Of a stretch of DNA of 64,000 bases, positions 52,755 through 61,460 are shown one piece after another. The stretch lies in NCBI RefSeq assembly GCF_007713685.1, contig NZ_VMRJ01000001.1, forward strand, positions 1,408,129-1,472,128. The letters are read 5' to 3'. Under the pieces are notes generated by a model. That model did no database searches. It saw only the letters and a program-made list of their open reading frames with translations, and had not been told where the DNA came from. This DNA comes from Hymenobacter setariae. Its GTDB lineage: Bacteria; Bacteroidota; Bacteroidia; Cytophagales; Hymenobacteraceae. A program made the translations under genes and the position numbers. The stretch's first letter is position 1; every line of letters starts with the position of its first letter.

Positions 52755-54194
52755 ATGTCCGTCACCAACGACCTGCTGAACACCGTATTGCGCCACGCGG
52801 GCCAAGAAGTATCGCGTAAGGAATTCTTGAACCTAGCCGGGCGCGGGCTCGCGGCTAGCGTAGCAGCGGGCACCCTCGCTGCTTGCCAGGAAAAACCAAC
52901 GGCAGCAGGCGCAGCGGCTACCACGCCCACCACCGGTACGCCGGCCGCGCAGGTCGATGCTAGCACTACCTACACAGCGGCCGGAGGCCAGCAGGTGCCA
53001 TCGTCGGAGGCCGTATCGCCGCCTGCTAAGGTGCCAGCAGCAGCCGACAAGCCTATTGAGTTAGAGGCCTGGAAATCGGACGTAGACCCGAAGTCGCCGC
53101 CCACCCCTACCCCGCTGCCGCCCGACCAACGCGTGGGGTACGCGCTGGTGGGCCTAGGTCACCTCACGCTGGAAGAACTGCTGCCAGCGTTTGGCGAATG
53201 CAAAAAATCGAAGCCCGTGGCGCTAGTGAGTGGCTCGCCCGAAAAGCTAGCTAAGGTGGCGAAGCAGTATGGCATTAAGCCGACAAGTTGCTACAGCTAC
53301 GCCGACTATGACAAGCTAAAGGATAACCCTGAGGTGCAGGCCATCTACATCGTGCTGCCCAACTCGATGCACGCCGAATACGTGATTCGGGGCGCGAAAA
53401 CTGGTAAGCACATTCTCTGCGAAAAGCCGATGGCCAACTCGGCCCGCGAGTGTGAGCTAATGATAGCGGCCTGCAAAGAAGCCAAGGTGAAGCTGATGAT
53501 AGCCTACCGCATTCAGTACGAGCCCTACAACCGCCTAGTACGGGACATGGTGCGCAGCCAGAAGTTCGGCAAAGTCAAATACATCCAAGGGCAGAACAGC
53601 CAAAGCTCGGCCAATGCCGACCACTGGCGGCACAAAAAGGCGCTGGCCGGCGGCGGCGCGCTGCCCGACATCGGCCTGTACTGTCTCAATACCAGCCGCT
53701 TTCTCCTAGGTACCGAGCCCACCGAGGTATTTGGCTACATGCACAGCACGCCCGGCAACCCACTCTTTAAGGAGGTAGAGGAAATGATGTCATGGCAAAT
53801 GCGCTTTCCGGGTGGCATTGTGGTCGATAGCATCACGCACTACGATACCCACGATTCGCGCTTTTACCGCGTAAACGCCGAGCGCGGCTGGTTGCACCTC
53901 GACAATGGCTATGCCTACCGCGGGCAGCAATTGAAGACCTCGCACGCCGAAGGCCCGGCCAAGATGCAGAACCAGATTACTATCGGGGCCAAAAATCAAT
54001 TTGCGGCCGAAATGGACCACTTCTCGGAGTGCATTCTGGAAAACAAGCCTCCACACACGCCCGGCGAAGAAGGCTTGCAAGACCAGCGTATAATGGAAGC
54101 CATTTATCAGTCGGCCCGCGAAGGGCGACCCGTGAAGCTACCCCCGGTAAGCGGTACCGACGTATTCCGCGGTCCCGAGCCCAGGCTAAGCTAG
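52755..54194 (+). CDS. Gfo/Idh/MocA-family oxidoreductase, lipoprotein
   Basis: A 479-residue NAD(P)-dependent oxidoreductase exported as a lipoprotein. The N terminus has SRKEFLNLAGRGLAAS and a lipobox ending at Cys44 (LAAC); the single Arg-Lys is a weak twin-arginine-like signal, fitting export of a folded, cofactor-bound enzyme. A Pro/Ala-rich linker leads to the Rossmann domain: VGLGHL (132-137) and the family motif EKPM (223-226). The C-terminal domain has the usual sheet with AYRIQYEPYN (about 252-261). Relatives include glucose-fructose oxidoreductase. The frame is open to 52716, but MSVTNDLL at 52755 fits better. Substrate is probably a sugar. Confidence 0.9.
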   Translation: MSVTNDLLNTVLRHAGQEVSRKEFLNLAGRGLAASVAAGTLAACQEKPTAAGAAATTPTTGTPAAQVDASTTYTAAGGQQVPSSEAVSPPAKVPAAADKPIELEAWKSDVDPKSPPTPTPLPPDQRVGYALVGLGHLTLEELLPAFGECKKSKPVALVSGSPEKLAKVAKQYGIKPTSCYSYADYDKLKDNPEVQAIYIVLPNSMHAEYVIRGAKTGKHILCEKPMANSARECELMIAACKEAKVKLMIAYRIQYEPYNRLVRDMVRSQKFGKVKYIQGQNSQSSANADHWRHKKALAGGGALPDIGLYCLNTSRFLLGTEPTEVFGYMHSTPGNPLFKEVEEMMSWQMRFPGGIVVDSITHYDTHDSRFYRVNAERGWLHLDNGYAYRGQQLKTSHAEGPAKMQNQITIGAKNQFAAEMDHFSECILENKPPHTPGEEGLQDQRIMEAIYQSAREGRPVKLPPVSGTDVFRGPEPRLS

Positions 54195-54543
54195 ACGCTA
54201 GCCACAACTGGTACATAGAGTGCTTCCACTTCTATTTCGAGAGACGCTTCAAGGGCTGCTTCCTAGGCTTACGATTGCTTGCTCGAGAACAGATACCTAG
54301 GCGGCCACCTCAAGCAGTTTGATAGCTTGTCGTGACTGACCCGGCTACACGCCGCACCTCATGCGCGCCGCGCTAAAACCATCACCCGGCGATACTGGCC
54401 GCAATTGTGGCGCCAATTATTAAACTGGCCTGAAGACACTTATGATACCGCTGGGTATTTTGTGTAAGCCCACTACCTAGTGCTTAACCAAGCTGAGCTT
54501 ATATCTCCCTATACTACCACCACGTGGCCTAGGTATACCTAGG
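54195..54543. other. Intergenic region with possible gene debris
   Basis: A gap of 349 bases. A frame at about 54347-54466 reads as protein-like (RRYWPQLWRQLLNWPEDTYD) but has no start or family match and may be a remnant. Three CCTAGG copies lie at 54262, 54296 and in the palindrome at the right edge. No promoter or further structure was recognised. Confidence 0.4.
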
Positions 54544-54544
54544 C
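54527..54544. repeat. 18-bp perfect palindrome made of two CCTAGG sites
   Basis: GCCTAGGTATACCTAGGC is a perfect palindrome: two CCTAGG hexamers four bases apart. Its right end overlaps the last base of the stop codon of the minus-strand VanZ-like gene, a possible terminator or protein site. Confidence 0.7.
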
Positions 54545-54972
54545 TACGCTGGCTGTCGTGAGCCGCTGACCTGGCGCACGAGCCAGTAGCCCAACGGCAG
54601 CACAGCAATGAGCGCCAGGCCGATGGCCGCGCCGGCAGCCCCCCAAGCCACATCGGCTAGGTCGAACCGGCGATACGCCCGGAAATGCTGGCCCGCCTCG
54701 GCTACTACTACAAGCGCGAAAAGCAGCACCCACGCGGCCAACCACTGCCACCACGGCCGGCGCTGCCACGCCAGCTGCCCGCCTACTATAAGCCCTAGAG
54801 CTACTAGGGGCACAGCCGTGCGAATGGTATCGTTTTCTTGCTTATCAGCCCAGCGGGCTACCGACCGCGGAATAAACCAGACGTGCCCCATGGAGGGGTG
54901 CGAGCGCCAGCTCAGATATAGCACCAAGCCTGCCCCTACTGTTACGAGAAAATAATAGAGCCGCCGGGTCAT
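54544..54972 (-). CDS. VanZ-like membrane protein
   Basis: A 142-residue protein with four membrane helices. The patterns AEAGQHFRAYRRFDLADVAWGAAGAAIGL (about 90-118) and IRTAVPLVALG (about 50-60) match the VanZ-like domain, whose members have an acidic residue and Arg/Asp in the last loop. VanZ gives low-level teicoplanin resistance in enterococci; most relatives have no known role. It has its own promoter at 55024-55031 and stops inside an 18-bp CCTAGG palindrome. Confidence 0.75.
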   Translation of the reverse strand: MTRRLYYFLVTVGAGLVLYLSWRSHPSMGHVWFIPRSVARWADKQENDTIRTAVPLVALGLIVGGQLAWQRRPWWQWLAAWVLLFALVVVAEAGQHFRAYRRFDLADVAWGAAGAAIGLALIAVLPLGYWLVRQVSGSRQPA

Positions 54973-55023
54973 ATACCTGATTTACTGGTGGAAATTGTGG
55001 GAGCGCTAACGCTCACCTAAACA

Positions 55024-55031
55024 CAAATTTA
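55024..55031 (-). promoter_or_regulatory. Promoter -7 element of the VanZ-like gene
   Basis: On the minus strand TAAATTTG fits TAnnTTTG. It is 52 bases before the start codon at 54972. No clear -33 element. Confidence 0.5.
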
Positions 55032-55173
55032 CCTGTAAACGACGACTAGCGACCGTACTAGCTGTAAAACTCGGCCGGTTTCAGGCGCAGCCTTGCTACT
55101 GGGGCAGATAGGCTTATTGAGCTTTTTCTATTTCAGCGTAGCCCGCTATATAAGTGCGCTAGCTGAGGCAATC

Positions 55174-55485
55174 CTATAGAAAGCAGAATGATACTGCACC
55201 CGCGCAGGAGCCACCTAAGACGCTAGCCAATAGCACCCAAGCCAGTTTGCGCAACTCGGTATATTGGGTAATTCTTTTCTTGGCTAGCACGCCGATAAAT
55301 GCTCACCATAGCCCCGCACCTACCAGCCCTAGACTACTGGCAAATAAAAACCGCAGTATCAGTGTCGACCACAGATGATACGTCAACAACTCCTCGTGCT
55401 GCTCTTGCGCCCCGATAAAGAATAGCCCTACGCCAGCTGTCACCAGCGCTAGCAGTAGCGCAATGATGTAGCTTACCCACTTCAT
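55174..55485 (-). pseudogene. Small membrane protein gene with an in-frame TGA
   Basis: From the ATG at 55485 the frame encodes 60 residues (MKWVSYIIALLLALVTAGVG..., two membrane helices) and then meets TGA at 55303-55305. The same frame goes on for 43 more codons to TAG at 55174, reading AFIGVLAKKRITQYTELRKL and then AWVLLASVLGG, again membrane-like. The natural reading is one ~103-residue protein cut by a nonsense change (a TGG to TGA change after GLW is plausible), or stop readthrough, or a sequence error. Its ATG overlaps the GH3 stop (ATGA), so it is translationally coupled to that gene. Confidence 0.65.
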
Positions 55486-56978
55486 TTTAAAGCGCCTAGT
55501 GCTTCGGCCAGCGCTCGGTCATTGCCCAACCTAGGTACTTTGTTTTGCCCACCTAGCTTGCCCACGCTTTTCATATAGCGCTGGAAGGCGCCGGGCAGCA
55601 GGGGCGTCAGTAGCAGTGGCACCAAGATATTGCCCTGGCGTAGGTCGTCATAGTAGGTATTACGCTGGCGCAGGGCCGTGTCAAGCGCAGCAGCGAAGGC
55701 AGCGCCGTTGTGCGGTGGCTGCGCAAACTCGATGAGCCATTCATGGCGCGAGGGCTGGCTGCGGTCTTCGCTCACAAGTGGAGCCACTGTAAACTCGGTG
55801 ACCTCCGTTTCGGGATGCTGACGCACGGCTTCGCGTAGGGCGGCCTCCACTTCTTCGCCAATAACGTGCTCGCCGAAGGCCGACAGGAAATGCTTGATGC
55901 GCCCCGTCACGACCACGCGGGGCGGGTGCAGGCTTACAAAGCGCACCGTGTCGCCGAGCGAGTAGGCCCACAGGCCAGCGTTGGAAGTGAGCACCAGGGC
56001 GTACTGCTTACCTAGCTCAACCTCGCCAATGGTGAGGCGTGGCGGGTTGGGCTCGAAAAACCGCTCGGCGGGCACAAACTCAAAGAAGATACCGCTATCG
56101 AGCCGCAGCAGAAGGCCCGGGTTGCCGGGCTGGTCTTGGAAGGCCAGAAAGCCTTCGGAGGCCGGAAACAGCTCGATGCTATCGACGGGCCGACCAATGC
56201 TCTCGAGCAGGCGTGCGCGGTAGGGCTCCATGCTCACGCCACCCGACACGAAAAGGTCGAATTTAGGAAACACCTCGCCCACCAGCCGGCCGGTGTGGAC
56301 CGTGAGGCGGTCGAAATACATTTGGACCCAGGGCGGAATGCCCGAGATGAGCGTCATGAGCTGCCCTAGGGTTTCGCCCACAATGGCATCGAGCTTGGTT
56401 TCCCAGTCCTCGATGCAGTTAGTGGCATAGCTTGGGAGCTGGTTGCGCCGCAGGTAAGCCGGCACGTGGTGATTGACGATACCCGAGAGCCGGCCCGTGG
56501 GGATGCCGCCTACTTGCTCCAACTCGGGCGAGCCCGACAGGAAAATCAGCTTACCGTCTAGGAACCTAGGGCGGCCGGTGGCGGCCACGTAGTGCAGTAG
56601 CGCATCCCTGGCCCCGTTGATGTGGTTGGAGATGCTGGCCTGGGTAATCGGGATGTACTTGGCGCCGCTAGTAGTGCCGCTGGTTTTGGCCAGGTACAGT
56701 GGGCGGCCGGGCCACAGCACATCGGGCGCGCCGGTTTTTACCTGGTCGAAATACGGCTTCAGGCCTTCGTAATCGCGCACTGGCACGCGGGCGGCCAGGT
56801 CGGCGGGCGTATGCACGGCTTCTAGGTCGTGGGCCTGGCCAAAAGCGGTGCGGGCCGCCGTGCGCGCCAACGTGCGCAGCAGGCGCAGCTGGGCAGCGGC
56901 GGGGTCGCGCTGCCACTGCTGGTAGCGGTGCACAGTGTAGGCCGCCAGCGGCCGGCTCAGGGCGGCTTTGATTCCCAT
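55482..56978 (-). CDS. GH3-family acyl-adenylate/acyl-amide enzyme
   Basis: A 498-residue protein of the GH3 family (plant auxin-amido synthetase superfamily, ANL-like fold). The ATP-binding loop is KTSGTTSGAKYIPIT (about 99-113); other family blocks are EGFLAFQDQPG (about 270-280), YALVLTSNAGLWAYSLGDTVRFV (about 323-345) and the hinge VTGRIKHFLSAFGEHV (split; about 353-368). It should activate a carboxylic acid with ATP and join it to an amine; bacterial substrates are unknown. The ATG at 56978 is chosen over 56987 because the latter falls in the promoter element. Its stop overlaps the start of the small membrane gene. Confidence 0.9.
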   Translation of the reverse strand: MGIKAALSRPLAAYTVHRYQQWQRDPAAAQLRLLRTLARTAARTAFGQAHDLEAVHTPADLAARVPVRDYEGLKPYFDQVKTGAPDVLWPGRPLYLAKTSGTTSGAKYIPITQASISNHINGARDALLHYVAATGRPRFLDGKLIFLSGSPELEQVGGIPTGRLSGIVNHHVPAYLRRNQLPSYATNCIEDWETKLDAIVGETLGQLMTLISGIPPWVQMYFDRLTVHTGRLVGEVFPKFDLFVSGGVSMEPYRARLLESIGRPVDSIELFPASEGFLAFQDQPGNPGLLLRLDSGIFFEFVPAERFFEPNPPRLTIGEVELGKQYALVLTSNAGLWAYSLGDTVRFVSLHPPRVVVTGRIKHFLSAFGEHVIGEEVEAALREAVRQHPETEVTEFTVAPLVSEDRSQPSRHEWLIEFAQPPHNGAAFAAALDTALRQRNTYYDDLRQGNILVPLLLTPLLPGAFQRYMKSVGKLGGQNKVPRLGNDRALAEALGALK

Positions 56979-56984
56979 GGGCCA

Positions 56985-56992
56985 CAAAACTA
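56985..56992 (-). promoter_or_regulatory. Promoter -7 element of the GH3 gene, implying a leaderless mRNA
   Basis: On the minus strand TAGTTTTG fits TAnnTTTG and ends only six bases before the ATG at 56978, so transcription would start at or next to the start codon. Confidence 0.45.
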
Positions 56993-57156
56993 AGCCTGCG
57001 GCACTAGGTAACCCAGGCCGGGCATCGCCAAGCTATACCTTACCATTTACTCTTGGTCTGAAAATCAAACGCAACTAGCACCTAGGCGTTAGCCGTATCA
57101 GGGGCCGCTGGCAGCGTTGCCAGTGGCATCTCCCCTACTCTTTTTCTATTTCTCTC

Positions 57157-57588
57157 ATGATTAACCAATTTGGCAAGGCCGAATGGCAAGGCGACATCAA
57201 AGGCCACGGTACTCTCACGACCAAAAGCGGTGTCGTATCGGCGCCCTACTCGGCTGGCTCGCGCTTTGAAGGTGAAAAAGGCACCAACCCCGAAGAGCTG
57301 ATTGGCGCGGCCCACGCCGGCTGCTACACCATGTTCTTGAGCAATGTACTTGGGCAGCATGGCCACACGGTAGAGAGCCTGACCACGACCTCGACCGTGA
57401 CGCTCGACCCTAGCCAGAACCCGCCCAAAATCACCAAAATCCATGTTAGCACCGAAGGCAAAGTGACGGGTGGCAACATCACGCCCGAAGACTTCCAGAA
57501 GCATGCCGAGTTTGCCAAGGCCAACTGCCCCGTGTCGCAGGTGCTGAGCGCCGTGCCCGAAATGACGCTGGAAGCTAAGCTTTCGTAG
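57157..57588 (+). CDS. OsmC-family peroxiredoxin
   Basis: A 143-residue OsmC/Ohr-fold hydroperoxide reductase, cytoplasmic. The two redox Cys are Cys56 (AAHAGCYTMFL) and Cys124 (ANCPVSQVL), and the TNPEELIGAAHAGC block is the OsmC signature, which separates it from Ohr. It detoxifies organic hydroperoxides with the help of lipoyl or thiol reductants. Full length for the family. Single gene, closed by a perfect 28-bp inverted repeat. Confidence 0.95.
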   Translation: MINQFGKAEWQGDIKGHGTLTTKSGVVSAPYSAGSRFEGEKGTNPEELIGAAHAGCYTMFLSNVLGQHGHTVESLTTTSTVTLDPSQNPPKITKIHVSTEGKVTGGNITPEDFQKHAEFAKANCPVSQVLSAVPEMTLEAKLS

Positions 57589-57594
57589 AATAAG

Positions 57595-57678
57595 GAATTA
57601 AAAATTAGAAATTATGAATTGATGCTCAAGCCTCTATTGGGACTGGCTTTTCAATTCATAATTTCTAATTTTTAATTC
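57595..57678. terminator. Perfect 28-bp AT-rich inverted repeat after osmC
   Basis: Arms 57595-57622 and 57651-57678 are perfectly complementary over 28 bases with a 28-base loop. Almost all base pairs are A-T, unlike other hairpins here. It starts seven bases after the OsmC stop and ends six bases before the next gene's -7 element. Confidence 0.85.
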
Positions 57679-57683
57679 ATAAG

Positions 57684-57691
57684 TAGCTTTG
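57684..57691 (+). promoter_or_regulatory. Promoter -7 element next to a start codon (leaderless candidate)
   Basis: TAGCTTTG fits TAnnTTTG and ends four bases before the ATG at 57696. Transcription would begin at the start codon or a few bases past it. Confidence 0.5.
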
Positions 57692-57695
57692 CCCC

Positions 57696-58199
57696 ATGCC
57701 CACTGGTACTACTCGCATTCGCCTACGCCCCGCCAACTCTTCGCGCCTCTCGTTTGGCGTGCAGGTTTCATTGGCGCTTTTTGCCATTGCCTACGCATCG
57801 CTGATGCTGCGCACCGCGCCTGAGGGCCAGGAGTTTTACTGGCTGCACTATGTGTTCCTGACGGGTTGCGCGGTGTACCTAGGGTTCATCTTGGTGCACA
57901 ATGCGCCAGTGTTTGGCACCCAGAGCTATTTCGAGTTTGCGCCTGGCTACCTGGTGCACAAGGCTGGACTGTTTCGGGCCAAGCAAGTGTTTGCCGCCGA
58001 AAACATGAGCCAACTCGAGCTAATGGCTCGCCAGCTGCGCGTGCGCCTCAAGGATGGCGACATCCATGTGCTAAACATGCGCGAGGTGCGCGGCACCCGC
58101 CGCCGGGCCCTGCTGCGCGGCCAGCTCGAAAGCTTTGCCCAGCGCTACGGCGTGGCGCTGCGCGAAGAGGCCCCAGCCACCCCTGCTAAGCGCAAGTAG
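57696..58199 (+). CDS. Membrane protein with PH-like domain, unknown function
   Basis: A 167-residue protein with two N-terminal membrane helices (about 17-34 and 45-68) followed by a ~90-residue soluble domain (FEFAPGYLVHKAGLFRAKQVF..., then LELMARQLRVRLKDGDIHVLNM) with the strand pattern of a bacterial PH-like (YdbS/bPH) domain. The C terminus is basic. Such proteins often act in membrane stress or as subunits of membrane complexes; no role is known here. The start lies only four bases past a -7 element, so the mRNA may be leaderless, or translation may begin at a later in-frame codon. Confidence 0.7.
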   Translation: MPTGTTRIRLRPANSSRLSFGVQVSLALFAIAYASLMLRTAPEGQEFYWLHYVFLTGCAVYLGFILVHNAPVFGTQSYFEFAPGYLVHKAGLFRAKQVFAAENMSQLELMARQLRVRLKDGDIHVLNMREVRGTRRRALLRGQLESFAQRYGVALREEAPATPAKRK

Positions 58200-58293
58200 C
58201 GCTCACCCAGCTTGGCCTAACCCTAACAAGGTAAGTAACTTGCCGACCCAAACGCCAGTACCGGCGAGGGTACCTTGCTTTATTCTCGCTCGG

Positions 58294-59541
58294 ATGCTGG
58301 CCAGATTTCTTTCCTCCTTGCTGTTGCTCGTCGTGGTAATGGCACCTAGGGCCCGCGCCCAAGGCGGCTGCCCCGACCCCCAGGCCACCAACTACACTCC
58401 CGGAGCTACCACCAACGACGGCTCGTGCCAATACGCGCCTACCACCAGCGCCCTGCCCCTCAAAACCCAGCTGGCCGACGAGGTCGCCGAGACCTCGGGC
58501 TTGCTCTACACGGGTGGCAAGCTCTGGACCCTCAACGACAGCGGCAATACGCCCGTGCTGTTTCGGCTCGACTCGGCCAGCGGGCGCGTGGTGCAGCAGG
58601 TGCGGCTCAGCAACTTCAACAACGTAGATTGGGAAGACCTGACCGCCGATGCCCAGTACGTGTACGTGGGCGACTTTGGTAATAACAACGGCGACCGGCG
58701 CGACCTCCGCATCTTACGGGTGGCCCAGGCCGACCTAGGGCCCGCCGCCACTACTGCCACGGCAGAAGCCATTAACTTCAGCTACCCCGACCAAACCGAT
58801 TTTACGCCCCGCACCAATCAGCACAACTACGATTGCGAGGCCTTTTTCTTCGCCAACGACTCGCTACACCTGTTCACCAAGAACTGGGCTGACCTGCAAA
58901 CGCGCTACTACACCGTGCCTGCCCGGCCCGGCACCCACGTGGCGCGCCTCAAAGGCACTTTTAATGTAAACGGGCTGATAACTGCCGCTGCCCGCAACGC
59001 GGCCGGCACCGTGGCAGGCCTACTCGGCTACAGCGCCCGCGACGGCGCCACCTTTGTGTGGCTGCTGTCGGGCTACCGGGGCACGGGCTTTTTGCAAGCC
59101 AACAAGCGCCGCATCGAGCTACCCAATGCGCTGCTGATTGGGCAGGCCGAAGGGCTGTGCTTTGTGAGCAATACCCGCGCCTTTGTGTCTAATGAGCGCT
59201 TTAGCAACATCCTGGTCAATGTGCCGCAGCAGCTCTACTCCCTGCGGCTCGGCAACTGGCTGCCCGCCAGCGTACTTGCCACTAAAAACGCAGTGGCCAG
59301 CAAGGTAGTCTTTAGCGCCGTGCCCAACCCGACCTCGCACACCCTGCGCGTGACGCGCACCAGCAACGAGGCGGCGCGGCTGGTACTATACGACCTGCTG
59401 GGCCGGGTGCTGCTCACCGCCGCGCTGCCTGCCGGGCACCTTACCCAAACCTTGGACCTAGGCACCATTGCCGAGGGGCAGTACTCGCTGCAGCTCGAGT
59501 CGAGCCGGGGCGTGTATGCGCAAAAAGTTGTGGTGCAGTAG
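58294..59541 (+). CDS. T9SS-secreted beta-propeller-like protein
   Basis: A 415-residue secreted protein. Signal peptide to about 23 (ending ARAQ); next a small Cys-bracketed motif GGCPDPQATNYTPGATTNDGSC (split; about 24-45), typical of T9SS cargo in Bacteroidota; then a propeller-like domain (about 55-330) with TSGLLYTGGKLWTLNDSG and YVYVGDFGNNNGDR repeats; and a type A T9SS sorting domain at the C terminus (about 338-415; VPNPTSHTLRV ... YDLLGRVL ... GQYSLQLES). It should be exported through the outer membrane. The frame is open back to 58135 through the previous gene; the signal peptide fixes the start at 58294. Confidence 0.88.
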   Translation: MLARFLSSLLLLVVVMAPRARAQGGCPDPQATNYTPGATTNDGSCQYAPTTSALPLKTQLADEVAETSGLLYTGGKLWTLNDSGNTPVLFRLDSASGRVVQQVRLSNFNNVDWEDLTADAQYVYVGDFGNNNGDRRDLRILRVAQADLGPAATTATAEAINFSYPDQTDFTPRTNQHNYDCEAFFFANDSLHLFTKNWADLQTRYYTVPARPGTHVARLKGTFNVNGLITAAARNAAGTVAGLLGYSARDGATFVWLLSGYRGTGFLQANKRRIELPNALLIGQAEGLCFVSNTRAFVSNERFSNILVNVPQQLYSLRLGNWLPASVLATKNAVASKVVFSAVPNPTSHTLRVTRTSNEAARLVLYDLLGRVLLTAALPAGHLTQTLDLGTIAEGQYSLQLESSRGVYAQKVVVQ

Positions 59542-59546
59542 CACCT

Positions 59547-59566
59547 AGGCGGCCGCCAGGCCGCCT
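59547..59566 (+). terminator. Small GC-rich hairpin after the T9SS cargo gene
   Basis: AGGCGGCC (59547-59554) pairs with GGCCGCCT (59559-59566) around a four-base loop, five bases after the stop codon and next to a CCTAGG. The stem is short and has no T run. Confidence 0.45.
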
Positions 59567-59636
59567 TGCCCGCTTTCGCCCAAACCTGTTTTCTTTACGG
59601 CCGTTTGTAGCCCTACTCATTCCACCTTCTTTCTTC

Positions 59637-61373
59637 ATGTCCCTCTCCCCCGACGTTCAGCAGCGCATTAGCACCTGGCTCTCGCCCGCCTACGACGCTG
59701 ACACCCAAGCCGAAATCAAGCAGCTTCAGGCCAGCGGCCAAGACGATACCCTCAACGATGCCTTCTACCGCTCGCTGGAGTTTGGTACCGGTGGCCTACG
59801 CGGCGTAATGGGCGCCGGCTCGAACCGGATGAACCGCTACACGCTGGGCATGGCCACCCAAGGCCTGTGCAACTACCTCAAACAAAGCTTTGCCGACCAA
59901 GAAATTAAGGTGGCCATCGCCCACGACTCGCGCAACAATTCGCGCAAATTTGCCGAAATTGTAGCCGGCGTTTTTTCGGGCAATGGCATCACCGTCTATC
60001 TATTTGAGGACCTACGCCCCACGCCCGAGCTGTCGTTTGCCATTCGGCACCTCGGCTGCCAGAGCGGCTGCGTCATCACGGCCTCGCACAACCCCAAAGA
60101 ATACAACGGCTTTAAGGTGTACTGGAACGACGGCGCGCAAATCGTAGCGCCGCACGACAAAAACATCATCGGGGAAGTCAATAAAATCACCGATGTTAAC
60201 GACGTGGTTTTCAACGCTGACCCCAGCCGCATTCATATTATCGGCCAAGAGGTTGACGACGCCTACATTGCTCAGGTAAAGCAGCTGAGCATCAACCCCG
60301 CTGCCATTCAGCAGCAGCACGACCTAGGTATCGTGTACACGCCGATTCACGGCTCGGGCATCAAGCTGGTGCCGCCGGCGCTGGCCGCCTTCGGCTTCAC
60401 CAACGTGAGCGTAGTGCAGGCCCAGGCCACGCCCGATGGCAACTTCCCCACCGTGCAGTCGCCCAACCCCGAGGAGAAGTCGGCCATGCAGCTGGCTCTC
60501 GACCAAGCCAAGGAGCGGAACGCTGATATCGTGCTGGCTACCGACCCCGACGCCGACCGTGTAGGTGTGGGTGTGAAAAACAGCAAAGGCGAATGGGTGC
60601 TACTCAATGGCAACCAAACCGCTGCGCTACTGACGCACTACATCCTGTCGGCCCGCGAAAAGGCCGGTAAGCGCCAGCCTAACGACTTCATTGTGTACAC
60701 CATCGTAACCAGTGAAATCCTAGGTGATATCGCGCAGCGCTACGGCGTAACATACTACCGCACGCTCACGGGCTTTAAATATATCGCGGGCCTCATCCGC
60801 GAGCTGGGCGCCGAGCAGAACTACATCTGCGGTGGCGAAGAAAGCTACGGCTTCCTCATCGGCGACTTCGTACGCGACAAAGATGCCGTATCGGCTTGCG
60901 CGCTGGTAGCCGAAATGGCTGCCGTGGCCAAAAGCCAAGGCCGCACCCTCTACGAGGAAATGGAGAAGATGTACGCCGAGTACGGTCTCTACGTCGAAGA
61001 CCTTATCTCCTTGACCAAGAAGGGCCAGCGTGGTGCCGAAGAAATCCAGGAAATGATGGTGGAGCTGCGCAAAAACCCTCCTGCTACCCTCGCCGGCTCG
61101 CCCGTAGTAGAGGTGCGCGACTACCAGACCGGCCAAATCAAAAACCTGCGCACCGGTGTAGAGGAAAGCACTGGCGTCGAAAGCTCCAACGTGCTTCAGT
61201 TCATCACCGAGGCCGGCGATAAAATTTCGGCCCGCCCCAGCGGCACCGAGCCCAAGATTAAGTTCTACTTCAGCGTGAAGGAGCCCTTGGCTTCGGTAGC
61301 TGATTTCGAGCCCACTCAAAAGCGCGCCCACGAGAAAATTCAGCGCATCATCGACGAGATGCAGCTGAAATAA
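59637..61373 (+). CDS. Phosphoglucomutase/phosphomannomutase (alpha-D-phosphohexomutase)
   Basis: A 578-residue cytoplasmic enzyme that moves phosphate between C1 and C6 of hexoses. The phosphoserine loop is TASHNP with Ser150, the Mg site is DPDADR (Asp303, Asp305, Asp307), the sugar-binding loop is GGEESYGF (about 399-406), and the phosphate loop is RPSGTEPKIKF near 533-543. The length fits the PgcA-type subgroup. It supplies glucose 1-phosphate or mannose 1-phosphate for envelope sugars and storage. A perfect 22-bp hairpin follows 13 bases after the stop. Confidence 0.95.
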   Translation: MSLSPDVQQRISTWLSPAYDADTQAEIKQLQASGQDDTLNDAFYRSLEFGTGGLRGVMGAGSNRMNRYTLGMATQGLCNYLKQSFADQEIKVAIAHDSRNNSRKFAEIVAGVFSGNGITVYLFEDLRPTPELSFAIRHLGCQSGCVITASHNPKEYNGFKVYWNDGAQIVAPHDKNIIGEVNKITDVNDVVFNADPSRIHIIGQEVDDAYIAQVKQLSINPAAIQQQHDLGIVYTPIHGSGIKLVPPALAAFGFTNVSVVQAQATPDGNFPTVQSPNPEEKSAMQLALDQAKERNADIVLATDPDADRVGVGVKNSKGEWVLLNGNQTAALLTHYILSAREKAGKRQPNDFIVYTIVTSEILGDIAQRYGVTYYRTLTGFKYIAGLIRELGAEQNYICGGEESYGFLIGDFVRDKDAVSACALVAEMAAVAKSQGRTLYEEMEKMYAEYGLYVEDLISLTKKGQRGAEEIQEMMVELRKNPPATLAGSPVVEVRDYQTGQIKNLRTGVEESTGVESSNVLQFITEAGDKISARPSGTEPKIKFYFSVKEPLASVADFEPTQKRAHEKIQRIIDEMQLK

Positions 61374-61386
61374 GGCTGTCTGTGTG

Positions 61387-61445
61387 AATAATGGGCCAGC
61401 AGTTATTAGCAGCTAGTTGCTACTAATAACTGCTGGCCCATTATT
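61387..61445 (+). terminator. Perfect 22-bp hairpin after the phosphohexomutase gene
   Basis: Arms 61387-61408 and 61424-61445 pair exactly over 22 bases; the 15-base loop can add more pairs. It fills most of the 87-base gap before the next gene. Confidence 0.88.
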
Positions 61446-61460
61446 TTGGGCTAAAACTTC

